Shown here: in pieces, positions 33,470 to 44,678 of the stretch
Layout of the letters: each line of letters begins with the position of its first letter
How positions within the stretch are numbered: position 1 is the stretch's first letter
NCBI RefSeq assembly: GCF_900107815.1
Contig: NZ_FNRK01000005.1
Coordinates: 78,699-142,698 of the forward strand
Reading direction: 5' to 3'
DNA length: 64,000 nt
From: Eubacterium aggregans
GTDB taxonomy: Bacteria > Bacillota > Clostridia > Eubacteriales > Eubacteriaceae
Position numbers and translations under genes: made by a program
The notes under the pieces: model-generated
Seen by the model: only the letters and a program-made list of their open reading frames with translations
What the model was told of the DNA's origin: nothing
The model's database searches: none

Positions 33470-35548
33470 TTAGTGATCCGATCTTACCATCTCCAGGGCA
33501 TGACAAGCACTGCAAATGCCATAGGGGTAATTCCAGGGCAGCCGATCCCCGCAGATTTTACATTTTTTATAGGTATTCTTATTCTGCTTAAGCTTCGCGA
33601 TAATGGCTCCGGAGAGTTCCAGCTTACACTCTAGAATATAAGCCTTCTGGGCCTCTGCCTCTTCCTCATCGGAACTAAAGCTGCGCAGGATGGAATAGAG
33701 CAAATCCAGAATCTTGTATTTTCCCTCCAAGGTTTCCAGGGAATCCCCCTCCTGGGCAATGACAATGGTTAGCCCCTCCAGAATTGGCCTTCCCTTTAAG
33801 CGGTTGTGCATGGCTTCCTTCCACCGGGAGAGGATATCGTAGTTGGTTTCATCAAAAGGGATGGTAATTCCCCGGTACATTTCGTCCTTGGGCAGGGGGC
33901 AATGGGTCTCCATCCACTCACACAAATCAATGGCTCGGGTCATGCTGGCCTTTTTATAGGGGGCATGATCCGTCAGGCTCTGCCAGTCCCGCATGGTTTG
34001 GGAAAGGGATCGGTCCATATTGACTAAGAACCCTGGCATGGTGGTCCGGGCCGCCTCAATGGGAGGGTTTTTAACCTTTAGTTTCCATTTAACGCTATTT
34101 TTATCAAAGCAGGCATTCACCAGACCCAGCTCCTCGTAGCCTCGCCTTCCGGCACGGCCTGCCACCTGCTTAACCTCTGCCGGCTCCAAATCTCGCTTTT
34201 TCTGACCGTCAAATTTCTGGGTTTCCAAAAAGATGATGCGCTTCACCGGAAGGTTCATCCCCATGCCGATGGCATCGGTGGCCACGACCACCTTGGTTTC
34301 ACCCCGGGCAAATTTCTCGGTTTCCGCCCGGCGGGCCTGGTAGGGCAGAGCGCCATAAATCACGCTGACCTGTCGGCCGGCATCCTCTAAGAGAGAGGCC
34401 GCCTGGAGGACGCTTCGCCGGGAAAACACCACCAGGGCGTCCCCATCCCGGACATCCTCGGGGAACATGAATTCTTCATCGTCCATGCGCAGGGGCGTCG
34501 CCCGGCGGTGGCGCACCACTTCCCAGGTATCGCCACACTCTTCAATGAGCGCGATGATCAGGGACTCTGCCTCCGGAGCCATACAGGCATGGACGGTCCC
34601 CGCCGTTACTCCTAAAATGGCCTGGGTCCAGGCCCAGCCCCGCTCCCGTTCTCCCACCATCTGGCATTCATCAATAACCGCCACATCGTACCAGGAAAAA
34701 TCCATCATCTCCACAGTGGATGCTACGTGCTGAGCTCCGGGAATAATCTGTTCCTCCTCCCCGGTAATCATGCTGCAGGGAACCCCCTCTTTATTAAGGC
34801 GTTCCGCAATTTCCATGGCTAACAGTCGCAGGGGGGCTAAATAGATTCCCCGCTTGGCGGCGGCGCAATCCTCCACGGCATCGTGGGTCTTTCCGGAGTT
34901 GGTGGGCCCCACATGGAGGATAAAGTGCCGGGTCAGCTTTCTGGCTGCAGGAAACAGCTCCGGCATACTCTCAGGAATTTCCTTGAGCATGGCCTCCCGG
35001 GCCTCCTTACGCTTCGTGGTGAAGGGATAATAGCCGTTGTCCTCCACGCAGTCAAAGATGACATCCTTGGTAAAATAATCTGCGACCTCCTGGGCCAGGG
35101 CGCTTTGCCAGATACGGTTGAGCCGTCTGGCAATCATCCTGTCCACGGTTTCTACCCGGCCACTTTCCTTCACAACGGATTCAATTCCCCGAAGCTTGGG
35201 GTTATCATTATAAAAAATACCCCGAAGGAGCTTCTCGCCCTCATTGTCTGGTGGCCGCCTAAAATAGCGCATGGCCCCCATTTCCGGATGTTTTTCAACA
35301 AATTCCGATAAATCGTACTCAAAGGTACTGGTGATTTCCTTCTTCCCACCTCGCCTGTTGCCACTAAACTGATAAAGCCGCTCATGTTTGAAGCGGTTAC
35401 TGTAAAAGGTAATGGCGGTATGGGCCGCTTCTTCCCGGGTGGGGTATCGGGCTTCATTTAAAGCTTTGAGTGCGGCCTGATTTTCCTCACTCAGAAAAGT
35501 CTTGCGCAGGCGGGCGCGCCGACTGGCTTGCTGCTTGGATCGTGCCAT
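33470..35548 (-). CDS. SUV3-like DExH-box RNA helicase with C-terminal zinc ribbon
   Basis: 692 residues. The helicase core matches the Suv3 group: motif I LHVGPTNSGKTHDA, APLRLLAMEIAERLN (Ia), VASTVEMMDF, Walker B AVIDECQM (DExQ rather than DEAD), GRAGRRGYEELG (motif VI) and GDALVVFSRRSVLQ. The end carries CKICGDRLPWNYPYGICSACH, a four-cysteine zinc-ribbon-like motif, after a basic N-terminal stretch (KQQASRRARLRK). Suv3 is best known as the mitochondrial degradosome helicase; bacterial relatives are less studied. Likely role is RNA unwinding in decay or processing. No neighbouring RNase was seen. The unusual length of the N-terminal region (about 220 residues before motif I) is shared with the group only loosely. 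Confidence 0.88.
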   Translation of the reverse strand: MARSKQQASRRARLRKTFLSEENQAALKALNEARYPTREEAAHTAITFYSNRFKHERLYQFSGNRRGGKKEITSTFEYDLSEFVEKHPEMGAMRYFRRPPDNEGEKLLRGIFYNDNPKLRGIESVVKESGRVETVDRMIARRLNRIWQSALAQEVADYFTKDVIFDCVEDNGYYPFTTKRKEAREAMLKEIPESMPELFPAARKLTRHFILHVGPTNSGKTHDAVEDCAAAKRGIYLAPLRLLAMEIAERLNKEGVPCSMITGEEEQIIPGAQHVASTVEMMDFSWYDVAVIDECQMVGERERGWAWTQAILGVTAGTVHACMAPEAESLIIALIEECGDTWEVVRHRRATPLRMDDEEFMFPEDVRDGDALVVFSRRSVLQAASLLEDAGRQVSVIYGALPYQARRAETEKFARGETKVVVATDAIGMGMNLPVKRIIFLETQKFDGQKKRDLEPAEVKQVAGRAGRRGYEELGLVNACFDKNSVKWKLKVKNPPIEAARTTMPGFLVNMDRSLSQTMRDWQSLTDHAPYKKASMTRAIDLCEWMETHCPLPKDEMYRGITIPFDETNYDILSRWKEAMHNRLKGRPILEGLTIVIAQEGDSLETLEGKYKILDLLYSILRSFSSDEEEAEAQKAYILECKLELSGAIIAKLKQNKNTYKKCKICGDRLPWNYPYGICSACHALEMVRSDH

Positions 35549-35644
35549 GGAAACTCCTTCAAATGTGATGTAATACCCTCATTATAGGATGGGCAAGATG
35601 CCTTTGTCAAATTCTGGGGATTCCTTTAGTCCCCTGGCTTTTTC

Positions 35645-35673
35645 TTGACAACTGTAACTGAGCGTGTTATAAA
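35645..35673 (+). promoter_or_regulatory. sigma70-type promoter of the CcdA-TlpA gene
   Basis: TTGACA, 17 bases, TATAAA, about 50 bp before the start codon. The octamer AACTGTAA occurs at 35650-35657 and 35683-35690 around it, which could be a regulator site. Confidence 0.75.
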
Positions 35674-35723
35674 TTAAGCTATAACTGTAATTTTACAAAA
35701 TACATTTAGGAGGTCTGACGACT

Positions 35724-36980
35724 ATGTTTTCTCTCGATTTAAGTGTCCCAGTGCTCACCGTCTTTGCCCAGGGGCTCCTCAGCTTTTTCTCTCCCTGCGT
35801 ACTTCCCCTGATTCCATTATACATCGGCTATTTTGCTGGTGGTGCCTCGACGATGGACGCCGATGGCAACCCCCAGTATCCCCGGGGAAAGGTCTTTGTC
35901 AATACCCTGTTCTTTGTGCTGGGTATCAGTGCGACCTTCTTTATCCTGGGCTTTGGATTTACAGCCTTAGGTCAGTTCTTTAACAATAATCGCCTGTGGT
36001 TTGTCCGCATTAGTGGGATCGTAATGATTCTCTTTGGCCTCTACCAATTCGGGCTTTTCCACAGTAAAAACAGCGAGCGCGAGTGGCGCCTGCCCTTTAA
36101 GCTGGATAAGCTGGCCATGGGTCCCCTGGGTGCCTTTATCCTGGGGTTTGCTTTTAGTTTCGCCTGGACCCCCTGCGTAGGGCCCATTTTAGGCAGCGTC
36201 CTTCTGATGGCTGGGTCTGCGGGTACAATGGCGGATGGCTTTCTCCTCATCGGTGTGTACACCCTTGGCTTTATTCTGCCCTTCCTCGCCGTGGGACTCT
36301 TTACCGCCCAGGTCCTGGCTTTCTTTAAAAAGCATAAAAACATTGTCCGCTATACGGTAAAGGCCGGGGCCATTCTCCTCATCCTCATGGGCCTGATGAC
36401 CTTAACGGGCTTTATGAATGGGCTGACCGGCTATCTCTCCAATGTGGGCACCACCAATTCCACCACCCAGGAGCAAGGGGCAGCCACCCCAACCCCACAG
36501 ACTACCCCTGTCCCCAGCACCAAAGCCTTAACCCCCGCCCCAGATTTTACCCTGACCGACCAAAATGGCGTCTCCCATCGCCTTTCGGATTATAAGGGCA
36601 AAACGGTTTTCCTGAATTTCTGGGCCACCTGGTGTCCCCCCTGCCGGGGTGAAATGCCGGACATCCAAAAGCTCTATGAGGCCCATGGCAAAAACCAGGG
36701 GGACCTCATCGTTCTAGGGGTAGCCTCCCCCAATGTGGGCCAGGAAGGCAGTGCGGGGGACATCAAGTCTTTCCTCTCGGATAATGGTTATACCTTCCCG
36801 GTGGTCATGGATGAAGGGGGGACCGCCGCCACCATCCCCTATGGCATCAGCGCCTATCCCACCACCTATATGATCGACTCCCAGGGGAATATCTACGGCT
36901 ATGTCAGCAGCGCCCTGACCATGGATATTATGGAGAGCATCGTGACGCAAACCCAGACTGGTGCCCCCCAGGCACAATAA
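35724..36980 (+). CDS. CcdA-thioredoxin (TlpA/ResA-like) fusion protein
   Basis: 418 residues. Residues ~1-240 are a six-helix CcdA/DsbD-type electron conduit: FSPCVLPLIPLYIGYFAGG and FAWTPCVGPILGSVLL each carry the membrane Cys. A Thr/Pro-rich linker (~245-268) leads to an extracytoplasmic TlpA-type thioredoxin domain with TPAPDFTLTDQNG and FLNFWATWCPPCRGEMPD (CPPC). CcdA takes electrons from cytoplasmic thioredoxin and passes them outward; the fused domain would receive them. It probably maintains reduced or correct disulfides in surface proteins. No cytochrome c gene is nearby. AGGAGG precedes the ATG. Confidence 0.93.
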   Translation: MFSLDLSVPVLTVFAQGLLSFFSPCVLPLIPLYIGYFAGGASTMDADGNPQYPRGKVFVNTLFFVLGISATFFILGFGFTALGQFFNNNRLWFVRISGIVMILFGLYQFGLFHSKNSEREWRLPFKLDKLAMGPLGAFILGFAFSFAWTPCVGPILGSVLLMAGSAGTMADGFLLIGVYTLGFILPFLAVGLFTAQVLAFFKKHKNIVRYTVKAGAILLILMGLMTLTGFMNGLTGYLSNVGTTNSTTQEQGAATPTPQTTPVPSTKALTPAPDFTLTDQNGVSHRLSDYKGKTVFLNFWATWCPPCRGEMPDIQKLYEAHGKNQGDLIVLGVASPNVGQEGSAGDIKSFLSDNGYTFPVVMDEGGTAATIPYGISAYPTTYMIDSQGNIYGYVSSALTMDIMESIVTQTQTGAPQAQ

Positions 36981-37010
36981 CACAAAAAATTCCATCAATA
37001 CACCGCATGT

Positions 37011-37051
37011 AAAAAAGAGGGGATATCCTGTAATGGGTACCCTCTCTTTTT
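37011..37051. terminator. terminator between ccdA-tlpA and the nan operon end
   Basis: Stem GAGGG / CCCTC extended by A/T pairs with one mismatch, loop about 19 bases, followed by CTTTTT on the plus strand. Stem is imperfect. Confidence 0.5.
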
Positions 37052-37075
37052 ACATCTCCGTATAGTGAAGCCTTT

Positions 37076-37978
37076 TTATCCTTCGCTCGATTCTTTTAAC
37101 TGACGCAGAAGCACCATCAGCGCACCGAGCATACCCGCATCATTGCCGTGCTGTGCCAGGGCGATCTGGGTTTGATCAAACACCACCGGGATGATCCGTT
37201 TGGATAAAGCCGACTGAATGCGGGGTTCCATATAATCCCGCTGCTCCATAATACCACCACCAAGGATGACCATCTCTGGATTAAGGAGATAGACTATGTT
37301 GGCCAAACCATCTGCCAGGATATCCACCATTTCATCAATGGCGATGATGCAATCCTTGGCCCCTGCCCGGGCTTCTTCAAAAATTTGGAAGCCATTGATG
37401 GAGGAGGGTGAGATCCCCCGGCCTTCGGCAATTTTTTTAACCAGCTGACTGGTGGATGCTAAATCCTGATAAACCCCACCAGGTACCCGGAGATAACCAA
37501 CCTCGCAGGCACTGTTACTAAAGCCATGGAATATCTCGCCACCACAGATGAAAGATCCCCCAATGCCTGTTCCCACGGTGATGCATAGACAGCTTTGGGC
37601 ACTTCGGCCTGCCCCGAGGTTGGCTTCAGCCAACCCCATGCAATTCACATCATTTTCAACGATACAGGGGAGATTGAAAGCGTTCTCCACAGGTGCCTTC
37701 AGCTTTGTCCCGGTGTAACCCGGCATGACCTCTGAGGCATAAATAATCTGGCCAGCTTTTGGGTCGACAATCCCCGTCGTGGAAATGGCAATCCCCTCAA
37801 CTTCTGTTTGGGCCTGCCAATCCTTTATAATGGTGAAAACCTGCTCTAACACACCGGGCTCTGGTCCTGCCGCACTATGGGTCGGCACCTTCTTTTTAGC
37901 CATACACTTAAAATCCTCGGAGAATAGTCCGTGCTTAATGGCCGTCCCTCCAATATCAATACAGAGATAGGGTTTCAT
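37076..37978 (-). CDS. nanK: ROK family kinase, probable N-acetylmannosamine kinase
   Basis: 300 residues. N-terminal phosphate loop YLCIDIGGTAIKHGLF, ENDVNCMGLAEANLGAGR, CITVGTGIGGSFICGGEIF and LLNPEMVILGGGIM are ROK signatures. The zinc motif (H...CxCGxxGC) of many ROK proteins is absent; the equivalent region reads SNSACEVGYLRVPGG. Gene order (after nanE, nanA, a transporter and yhcH) makes ManNAc 6-kinase the best reading, linking NanA to NanE. It overlaps the yhcH stop by 4 bp. A general sugar-kinase role cannot be excluded. Confidence 0.8.
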   Translation of the reverse strand: MKPYLCIDIGGTAIKHGLFSEDFKCMAKKKVPTHSAAGPEPGVLEQVFTIIKDWQAQTEVEGIAISTTGIVDPKAGQIIYASEVMPGYTGTKLKAPVENAFNLPCIVENDVNCMGLAEANLGAGRSAQSCLCITVGTGIGGSFICGGEIFHGFSNSACEVGYLRVPGGVYQDLASTSQLVKKIAEGRGISPSSINGFQIFEEARAGAKDCIIAIDEMVDILADGLANIVYLLNPEMVILGGGIMEQRDYMEPRIQSALSKRIIPVVFDQTQIALAQHGNDAGMLGALMVLLRQLKESSEG

Positions 37979-38424
37979 ATCCGTACCTTGAAAATCGCTT
38001 TCTTAATGACCTGGGGATCCGACACGCAGACCCCAGGCTTATGCCCATCCTCTGGATAGCAAATCAGAAAATCTCCGGGCATCAGGGATATGCCACATTG
38101 TGCCGTCCCTGTGAGAGGGAGGTTATCGGCATCCGGGTCGAAGGTCCCCTGATCCATCTTTGAAATAAAGGCCATTTCAATGGTTTCTGTTCCATCCAGC
38201 ATCACATGGATATCCAGATACTTCCGGTGGGCTTCCCAGCTGCGGTCTTGGGATGTGCCCGTTTCATAGGAGACAATATTGACAAAGATATCCTGATCCT
38301 CAATGGGGTAGGAGCCTAAGGCCAGAGCCTTTAAATCCGTTTCCCGGCAATAATCAAAACATCTCTGAATGGCTTTGTCTAAAAAGCCATACGGATGAGC
38401 CCCGTCAAGTTGTCCAAAGATCAT
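37975..38424 (-). CDS. YhcH/YjgK/YiaL (NanQ-like) family protein
   Basis: 149 residues of the DUF386 family. Typical segments are SWEAHRKYLDIHVMLDGTE and ICYPEDGHKPGVCV, with the metal-binding His/Glu pattern of a small cupin fold. E. coli NanQ (YhcH) acts as a sialic acid anomerase; position between transporter and kinase in a nan operon supports the same. It follows the transporter by 2 bp and overlaps nanK by 4 bp. Confidence 0.88.
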   Translation of the reverse strand: MIFGQLDGAHPYGFLDKAIQRCFDYCRETDLKALALGSYPIEDQDIFVNIVSYETGTSQDRSWEAHRKYLDIHVMLDGTETIEMAFISKMDQGTFDPDADNLPLTGTAQCGISLMPGDFLICYPEDGHKPGVCVSDPQVIKKAIFKVRI

Positions 38425-38426
38425 AA

Positions 38427-39968
38427 TTATTCACCTGCCTTTTCCTCATCAAGGGCAATATTCTTTCCCTTGTGATAAAAAATAGTGGTTCGGACATCGC
38501 AGATTTGTTGTTCAGGAACCAATTTCCGGTGGATCAAGCTTGCCACATAACCCACGATGAGGGAGACCAAAATAGAGATAATGGAGTAAGACCAGATGGA
38601 TACGCCCGCTCCGCTGTATTTTAGGAAAACCACCAGGATGGCAGAAACTGCAAAGGCAACATAGGCCCCCACATTGGTGGCTTTTTTGGTGAAAGCGCCA
38701 AGGACGAAGGTGCCGCCCAGAACCCCTAATACCAACCCCATAAAGCCATTGAACCATTCGTAAGCCGATTTAATTTCCCCGTTGGCCAGGATAATCGCCA
38801 CAACAATGGACAGAACACCCACTCCCAGGGTAATAAATTGAGCAATGCGGGTCTGGGTTTTAAAGCTCAGGGATTTCTTGGAAACCATGGTCTGGATATC
38901 CAGGGTCCAGCTGGTAGCCACAGAGTTCAGCCCCGTTGACAATGTGGACTGGGATGCGGCATAAATGGCAGCCAGCAGAATTCCGGTAATCCCCACCGGC
39001 AGCTGATAAGCAATAAAGGAGCCAAAGATCTGGTCCTGCTGGGCCGTCTGAGCCAGGCTTGGATTCTGACCATAAAAAACATAAAGGCCGGTTCCGATTA
39101 AGTAAAATACCGTGGCAATAAAGATAGACAGCGCCCCATTGGTCAGCATCATCTTATTCAGTTTTTTAACATCCGTAGTCGTCGTAAACCGCTGGACAAT
39201 ATCCTGGCTGGACACATAGGATGAGAAGGTATTGAAGCCTGCCCCAATTAAGATAATCAGAATGCTGTCCTTCCAAATCTGGGGATCGATAAGGGCCTGG
39301 GTATCCGATAGGAATTTCCCATTAGCCAAGGTGGTTGCAATGGCACCCATCCCGCCGTCAATACTGGCAACCAGGTAAATAAGGGAGAAAACAACTCCTA
39401 CAATCAGCACACATCCCTGGATAAAGTCAGTCCATAGCACGGATTTAATCCCGCCAGCATAGGAGTAAATAATGGCGACAACCCCCATGAGCACAATCAA
39501 GATATTCACATCCACGTGAATGAGATTCGACAGCACCATGGATGGCAGGTACATAATGATGGACATCCGACCCACCTGGTAAATAATAAACATAATGGCC
39601 CCAAGGATGCGCAGCCCCTTGCTGTTAAAGCGAAGCTGCAAATACTCATAAGCCGTATCGATATCCAGGCGGCTGTACATGGGCAGGAAGAATCGAATGG
39701 TCACCGGGATGGCAATAAGCATCCCCAGTTGGGCAAACCATAAAATCCATGTCCCTGCATAGGAATTCCCCACAAGGGAGAGGAAGGAAATAGGACTTAA
39801 CAGCGTGGCGAAGATAGACACTGAGGTGACCCACCAGGGAATGGTGCCATCCCCTCTGAAAAACTCCTTCCCCTCCATATCCTTCTTGGCAAAGGCCAGC
39901 CCGATAATGAGCACCGCTGCCAAATACACAATGAGAATGATCAAATCGATCATTGTAAAACCTTGCAT
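38427..39968 (-). CDS. SSS family sodium:solute symporter, probable sialic acid transporter
   Basis: 513 residues with about 13 membrane helices. SSS/SLC5 features: LIILIVYLAAVLIIGLAFAK, the early GDGTIPWWVTSVSIFATLLS stretch and YAASQSTLSTGLNSVATSW (sodium-site region, Ser-rich). Sodium-coupled NanT/SiaT-type transporters of this family take up N-acetylneuraminate. Its place between nanA and yhcH supports that substrate. GGGGG lies seven bases before the ATG. Confidence 0.88.
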   Translation of the reverse strand: MQGFTMIDLIILIVYLAAVLIIGLAFAKKDMEGKEFFRGDGTIPWWVTSVSIFATLLSPISFLSLVGNSYAGTWILWFAQLGMLIAIPVTIRFFLPMYSRLDIDTAYEYLQLRFNSKGLRILGAIMFIIYQVGRMSIIMYLPSMVLSNLIHVDVNILIVLMGVVAIIYSYAGGIKSVLWTDFIQGCVLIVGVVFSLIYLVASIDGGMGAIATTLANGKFLSDTQALIDPQIWKDSILIILIGAGFNTFSSYVSSQDIVQRFTTTTDVKKLNKMMLTNGALSIFIATVFYLIGTGLYVFYGQNPSLAQTAQQDQIFGSFIAYQLPVGITGILLAAIYAASQSTLSTGLNSVATSWTLDIQTMVSKKSLSFKTQTRIAQFITLGVGVLSIVVAIILANGEIKSAYEWFNGFMGLVLGVLGGTFVLGAFTKKATNVGAYVAFAVSAILVVFLKYSGAGVSIWSYSIISILVSLIVGYVASLIHRKLVPEQQICDVRTTIFYHKGKNIALDEEKAGE

Positions 39969-39988
39969 AATAATTCCCCCACTTTCCC

Positions 39989-40858
39989 TTATTTAATATA
40001 GGTGTTGTAAATTTCCACCGCTTTGGCCCGGGTTTCCTCAGTGGCACTGGCCATGGGTTTCCTGCAATACCCCGCATGGACACCCTGTTCTTCCAGGATA
40101 CACTTAATGGTGGGATACAGGCCATTGTCCAGAACTGCGGCAATGAGATCATTGGTCACATGCTGAATGGCACGGGCTTCATCAATCTTACCTGCCTTAG
40201 CCAGCTCGAAGATCTGTCTTGCCCGAATCCCATTAATATTGAAGGTAGAACCAATGGCACCATCCACATCCAGAACCGCAGCAGACAGCATCATCTCATC
40301 AAAGCCAGCAAAGATCAGCTTATCCGGGAAGGCCTTGCGCATCCGTTCCAACAGGAAGAAATCGGCGGCGGTAAACTTCACACCAATAATCTTGGGGTTC
40401 TCAAAGAGCTCTGCAAATTGTTCCACACTCATGTCCACACCGGTCAGGAAGGGAATGGAGTAGATGATCAGCTCATTATCCACGCCCTCCATAATCATAT
40501 TGTAGTATTCCTTGATTTCCGCAAAGCTAAACTTATAGTAAAAAGGGGTAACCGCTGAGATGGCATCATACCCCAGCTTGGTGGCGTACTTCGCCAGCTC
40601 CATGGATTCATAAACATTGATGGACCCTACCTGGGCGATGAGCTTGACCTGATCCCCAGCTTCATCCTTGGCGATATCAAAAATTTCTTTCTTTTCTTCG
40701 GTTGAAAGCATAAAGTTTTCACCCGTGCTCCCCCCGACATATAGACCATCGATTTTCATCACATCAATATTGTGCCGAACGATTTCCCGGATTCCCTGGG
40801 CGTTAATCTTGCCCTGTTCATCAAAAGAAGCTAATAATGCAGAATAAATACCTTTCAT
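39989..40858 (-). CDS. nanA: N-acetylneuraminate lyase
   Basis: 289 residues of the DapA/NanA TIM-barrel family. YVGGSTGENFMLS is the NanA form of the substrate carboxylate motif; the catalytic Tyr lies in IIYSIPFLTGVDMS and the Schiff-base Lys in IIGVKFTAADFF. The enzyme splits sialic acid into N-acetylmannosamine and pyruvate. Dihydrodipicolinate synthase is the main alternative, but the ENF motif and the nan context favour NanA. AGGAGAG precedes the ATG. Confidence 0.93.
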   Translation of the reverse strand: MKGIYSALLASFDEQGKINAQGIREIVRHNIDVMKIDGLYVGGSTGENFMLSTEEKKEIFDIAKDEAGDQVKLIAQVGSINVYESMELAKYATKLGYDAISAVTPFYYKFSFAEIKEYYNMIMEGVDNELIIYSIPFLTGVDMSVEQFAELFENPKIIGVKFTAADFFLLERMRKAFPDKLIFAGFDEMMLSAAVLDVDGAIGSTFNINGIRARQIFELAKAGKIDEARAIQHVTNDLIAAVLDNGLYPTIKCILEEQGVHAGYCRKPMASATEETRAKAVEIYNTYIK

Positions 40859-40926
40859 AATAAAACTCTCCTATATTTCTTTATTGCTCAAAGCCACAGT
40901 CGGCTTAAAAAAACGAAAAAATAATC

Positions 40927-41625
40927 TCAGTCCCGGTTTTCAATACGTTCTGAAAACCGCTTTGCAATGAGCTGTGGTCTGGTAATGATGGACCCCACCA
41001 CCACACTATAGCACCCTAAATCGAGCACCCGCACGGCTTTATCCGTGGTATCGATATTTCCCTCGGCAATCACCGGGTGGCTGACGTGTTCTAAGATTTC
41101 CCGGATGATTTTAAAATCATCCGCCTCAATGCGATCCCCAATACTCTGGGCGGTATACCCCACCAGGGTTGTCCCGATAAAATCGAAACCCAAACCATCA
41201 GCAACGACCGCTTCGTCTACCGTGGCACAATCAGCCATGAATAGCTGATTGGGGTAGCGCTGCTTCACTTCTTTAAAAAATGTTTCCAAATCCAATCCAC
41301 CCGGTCGTTGGTTGACCGTAGCATCCATGGCGATAATCTCCGCCCCGGCTGCCACCAAGACATCCACCTCGGTCATGGTTGGTGTAATATACACCGGACT
41401 ATCCGGGTAATCTTTTTTGACAATCCCAATAACGGGCAGTGTCACATTTTTTTTAATTTCTTCGATATCCTCAGGTGTGTTGGCCCGAATACCATAGGCC
41501 CCGCCTTCCGCAGCCGCCAGGGCCATTCTTCCCATAATAAAAGAAGAATGCAGCGGTTCGTTGGGCAACGCCTGACAGGAGACAATCAAATGTCCCTTTA
41601 TGTTTAAACTGTCTTCTTGACTCAT
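40927..41625 (-). CDS. nanE: N-acetylmannosamine-6-phosphate 2-epimerase
   Basis: 232 residues. NanE marks: GHLIVSCQALPNEPLHSS, GGAYGIRANTPEDI, VIGIVKKDYPDSPVYITP and VIAEGNIDTTDKAVRVLDLG, VVVGSIITRP. It converts ManNAc-6-P to GlcNAc-6-P, the substrate of NagA. The start MSQEDSLN is chosen because GGAGAG lies seven bases ahead; the longer reading frame up to 41706 overlaps the promoter. First gene of the nan operon (nanE-nanA-transporter-yhcH-nanK). Confidence 0.94.
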   Translation of the reverse strand: MSQEDSLNIKGHLIVSCQALPNEPLHSSFIMGRMALAAAEGGAYGIRANTPEDIEEIKKNVTLPVIGIVKKDYPDSPVYITPTMTEVDVLVAAGAEIIAMDATVNQRPGGLDLETFFKEVKQRYPNQLFMADCATVDEAVVADGLGFDFIGTTLVGYTAQSIGDRIEADDFKIIREILEHVSHPVIAEGNIDTTDKAVRVLDLGCYSVVVGSIITRPQLIAKRFSERIENRD

Positions 41626-41664
41626 TTCAATGCTCTCCATCTCTGTTTGATTTCTGTTGCACTC

Positions 41665-41693
41665 AGTATAGCGAAGTTTGTTTTTAATTTCAA
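41665..41693 (-). promoter_or_regulatory. nan operon promoter
   Basis: Reverse strand TTGAAA, 17 bases, TATACT, about 40 bp before nanE. The spacer ends CTTCGC just as in the nagB promoter. Confidence 0.7.
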
Positions 41694-41710
41694 TATTTCG
41701 GTTCATTATA

Positions 41711-41722
41711 GAAAGAACTTTC
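41711..41722. promoter_or_regulatory. shared nan/nag operator (nan side)
   Basis: GAAAGAACTTTC; on the nan-reading strand GCTGAAAGTTCTTTCT, a GAAAG-N2-CTTTC dyad. It begins 17 bp upstream of the nan -35 box. The same sequence lies upstream of nagB at 42694, at nearly the same distance from its promoter. Confidence 0.75.
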
Positions 41723-41791
41723 AGCCCAGTTAAGAAACCGTCACATACAAAAAAGCCAGCGCATTTGCACTGACTTTCAATTCAATTTGTT

Positions 41792-42613
41792 TCAATCTGC
41801 CAATTTCTTCAAAGCTCCGACGGTCTCTGTGTGCAGAGCGGTTTTATTCGTAAAATCGGTATTTAAAAAGAACGCATAAAAAATATCGACCATAATTTGA
41901 ATGGGAAACTGGGGAGAGATAATGCTCCCTCCTTCTAAATTTTTAGTGAGGGCAATGGGTAAAAGCTCATCGCAGTACTGATGCTGTCCTGGAGCGGCAT
42001 TACCTGTAATCAATACGGTTTTGGCACCATGGGCTTTGGCTGCCTTTAAAGAGCTGAGCACCTCCTGGGTTTTTCCTTTGATGCTGATTCCGATGACCAG
42101 CGTCCGCTCATTCACCAGAACAGAATTCATTTTCATAATATGGGAATCGACGATGGCCTCCACATCCAGACCAAGACGCATAAAACGCATTTTCAGCTCC
42201 TGGGCCGCCAAACCTGAACTCCCCATGCCATAAACAAAGACCCGGGGGCTTTTGCTTAAGCGCAGGGCGATGCGGCGCATCTGGTTTTCATCCACCAGGG
42301 CATAGCTTTTATTCAGGAGTTCCTGATAGGTATTGAGAACCCCCTTGGTCAAATCATCAATGGTTTTCTCATTTTTTGTAAAGGTACTGTCGTAGTGATA
42401 TAGAAATTCCCGATACCCTTTAAAACCACATTTTTTAGCAAAGCGGGATAGGGACGCCTCTGAAACAAAGAGATGGGCGGCAATACTCTTGGCTGAAAAA
42501 TCCATTTCTTCATTATTATGGATGAAGAAATCCGCAATATTGCGTTCCACTGCGGTCATCTCTCCATAGGCCTTTTCGATCACCGGAACCACTGTTTTTT
42601 TGTAATCCTTCAT
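41792..42613 (-). CDS. RpiR/MurR-family regulator with SIS domain (probable nan/nag regulator)
   Basis: 273 residues. N-terminal HTH_6 domain: FFIHNNEEMDFSAKSIAAHL, then VSEASLSRFAKKCGFKGYRE. Residues ~125-255 are a SIS sugar-phosphate domain (VFVYGMGSSGLAAQELKMR, VIGISIKGKTQEVLSSLKAA). RpiR proteins bind amino-sugar phosphates such as ManNAc-6-P or GlcNAc-6-P. It lies between the nan operon and the nagBA operon, and the matched dyads in front of both are its likely sites. The site position, upstream of -35 in both, suggests activation rather than simple repression (inference). Confidence 0.92.
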   Translation of the reverse strand: MKDYKKTVVPVIEKAYGEMTAVERNIADFFIHNNEEMDFSAKSIAAHLFVSEASLSRFAKKCGFKGYREFLYHYDSTFTKNEKTIDDLTKGVLNTYQELLNKSYALVDENQMRRIALRLSKSPRVFVYGMGSSGLAAQELKMRFMRLGLDVEAIVDSHIMKMNSVLVNERTLVIGISIKGKTQEVLSSLKAAKAHGAKTVLITGNAAPGQHQYCDELLPIALTKNLEGGSIISPQFPIQIMVDIFYAFFLNTDFTNKTALHTETVGALKKLAD

Positions 42614-42644
42614 GTGTACACCTCAATCCATGACTCTTGGTTCC

Positions 42645-42673
42645 ATCATAACAAATTTTCTCCCTTCTTTCAC
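42645..42673 (-). promoter_or_regulatory. promoter of the RpiR gene
   Basis: Reverse strand GTGAAA, 17 bases, TATGAT, about 30 bp before the start. The operator at 42694-42705 is 20 bp upstream of its -35, so the regulator may control itself. Confidence 0.5.
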
Positions 42674-42693
42674 CTTTTTTCTTAGCCCAGCCT

Positions 42694-42705
42694 GAAAGTT
42701 CTTTC
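42694..42705. promoter_or_regulatory. shared nan/nag operator (nag side)
   Basis: GAAAGTTCTTTC inside CCTGAAAGTTCTTTCTGTAT; begins 16-17 bp before the nagB -35 box and lies between the divergent rpiR and nagB promoters. Confidence 0.75.
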
Positions 42706-42721
42706 TGTATTACTAAAACAA

Positions 42722-44643
<1,922 letters not shown>

Positions 44644-44678
44644 TGCCGCAGTCTCATCCCTTTGCCCTATTTTAAACC

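Noticed and set aside
39989..40858. Dihydrodipicolinate synthase
   Set aside because: The GGSTGENF motif and the surrounding nan genes fit N-acetylneuraminate lyase better.
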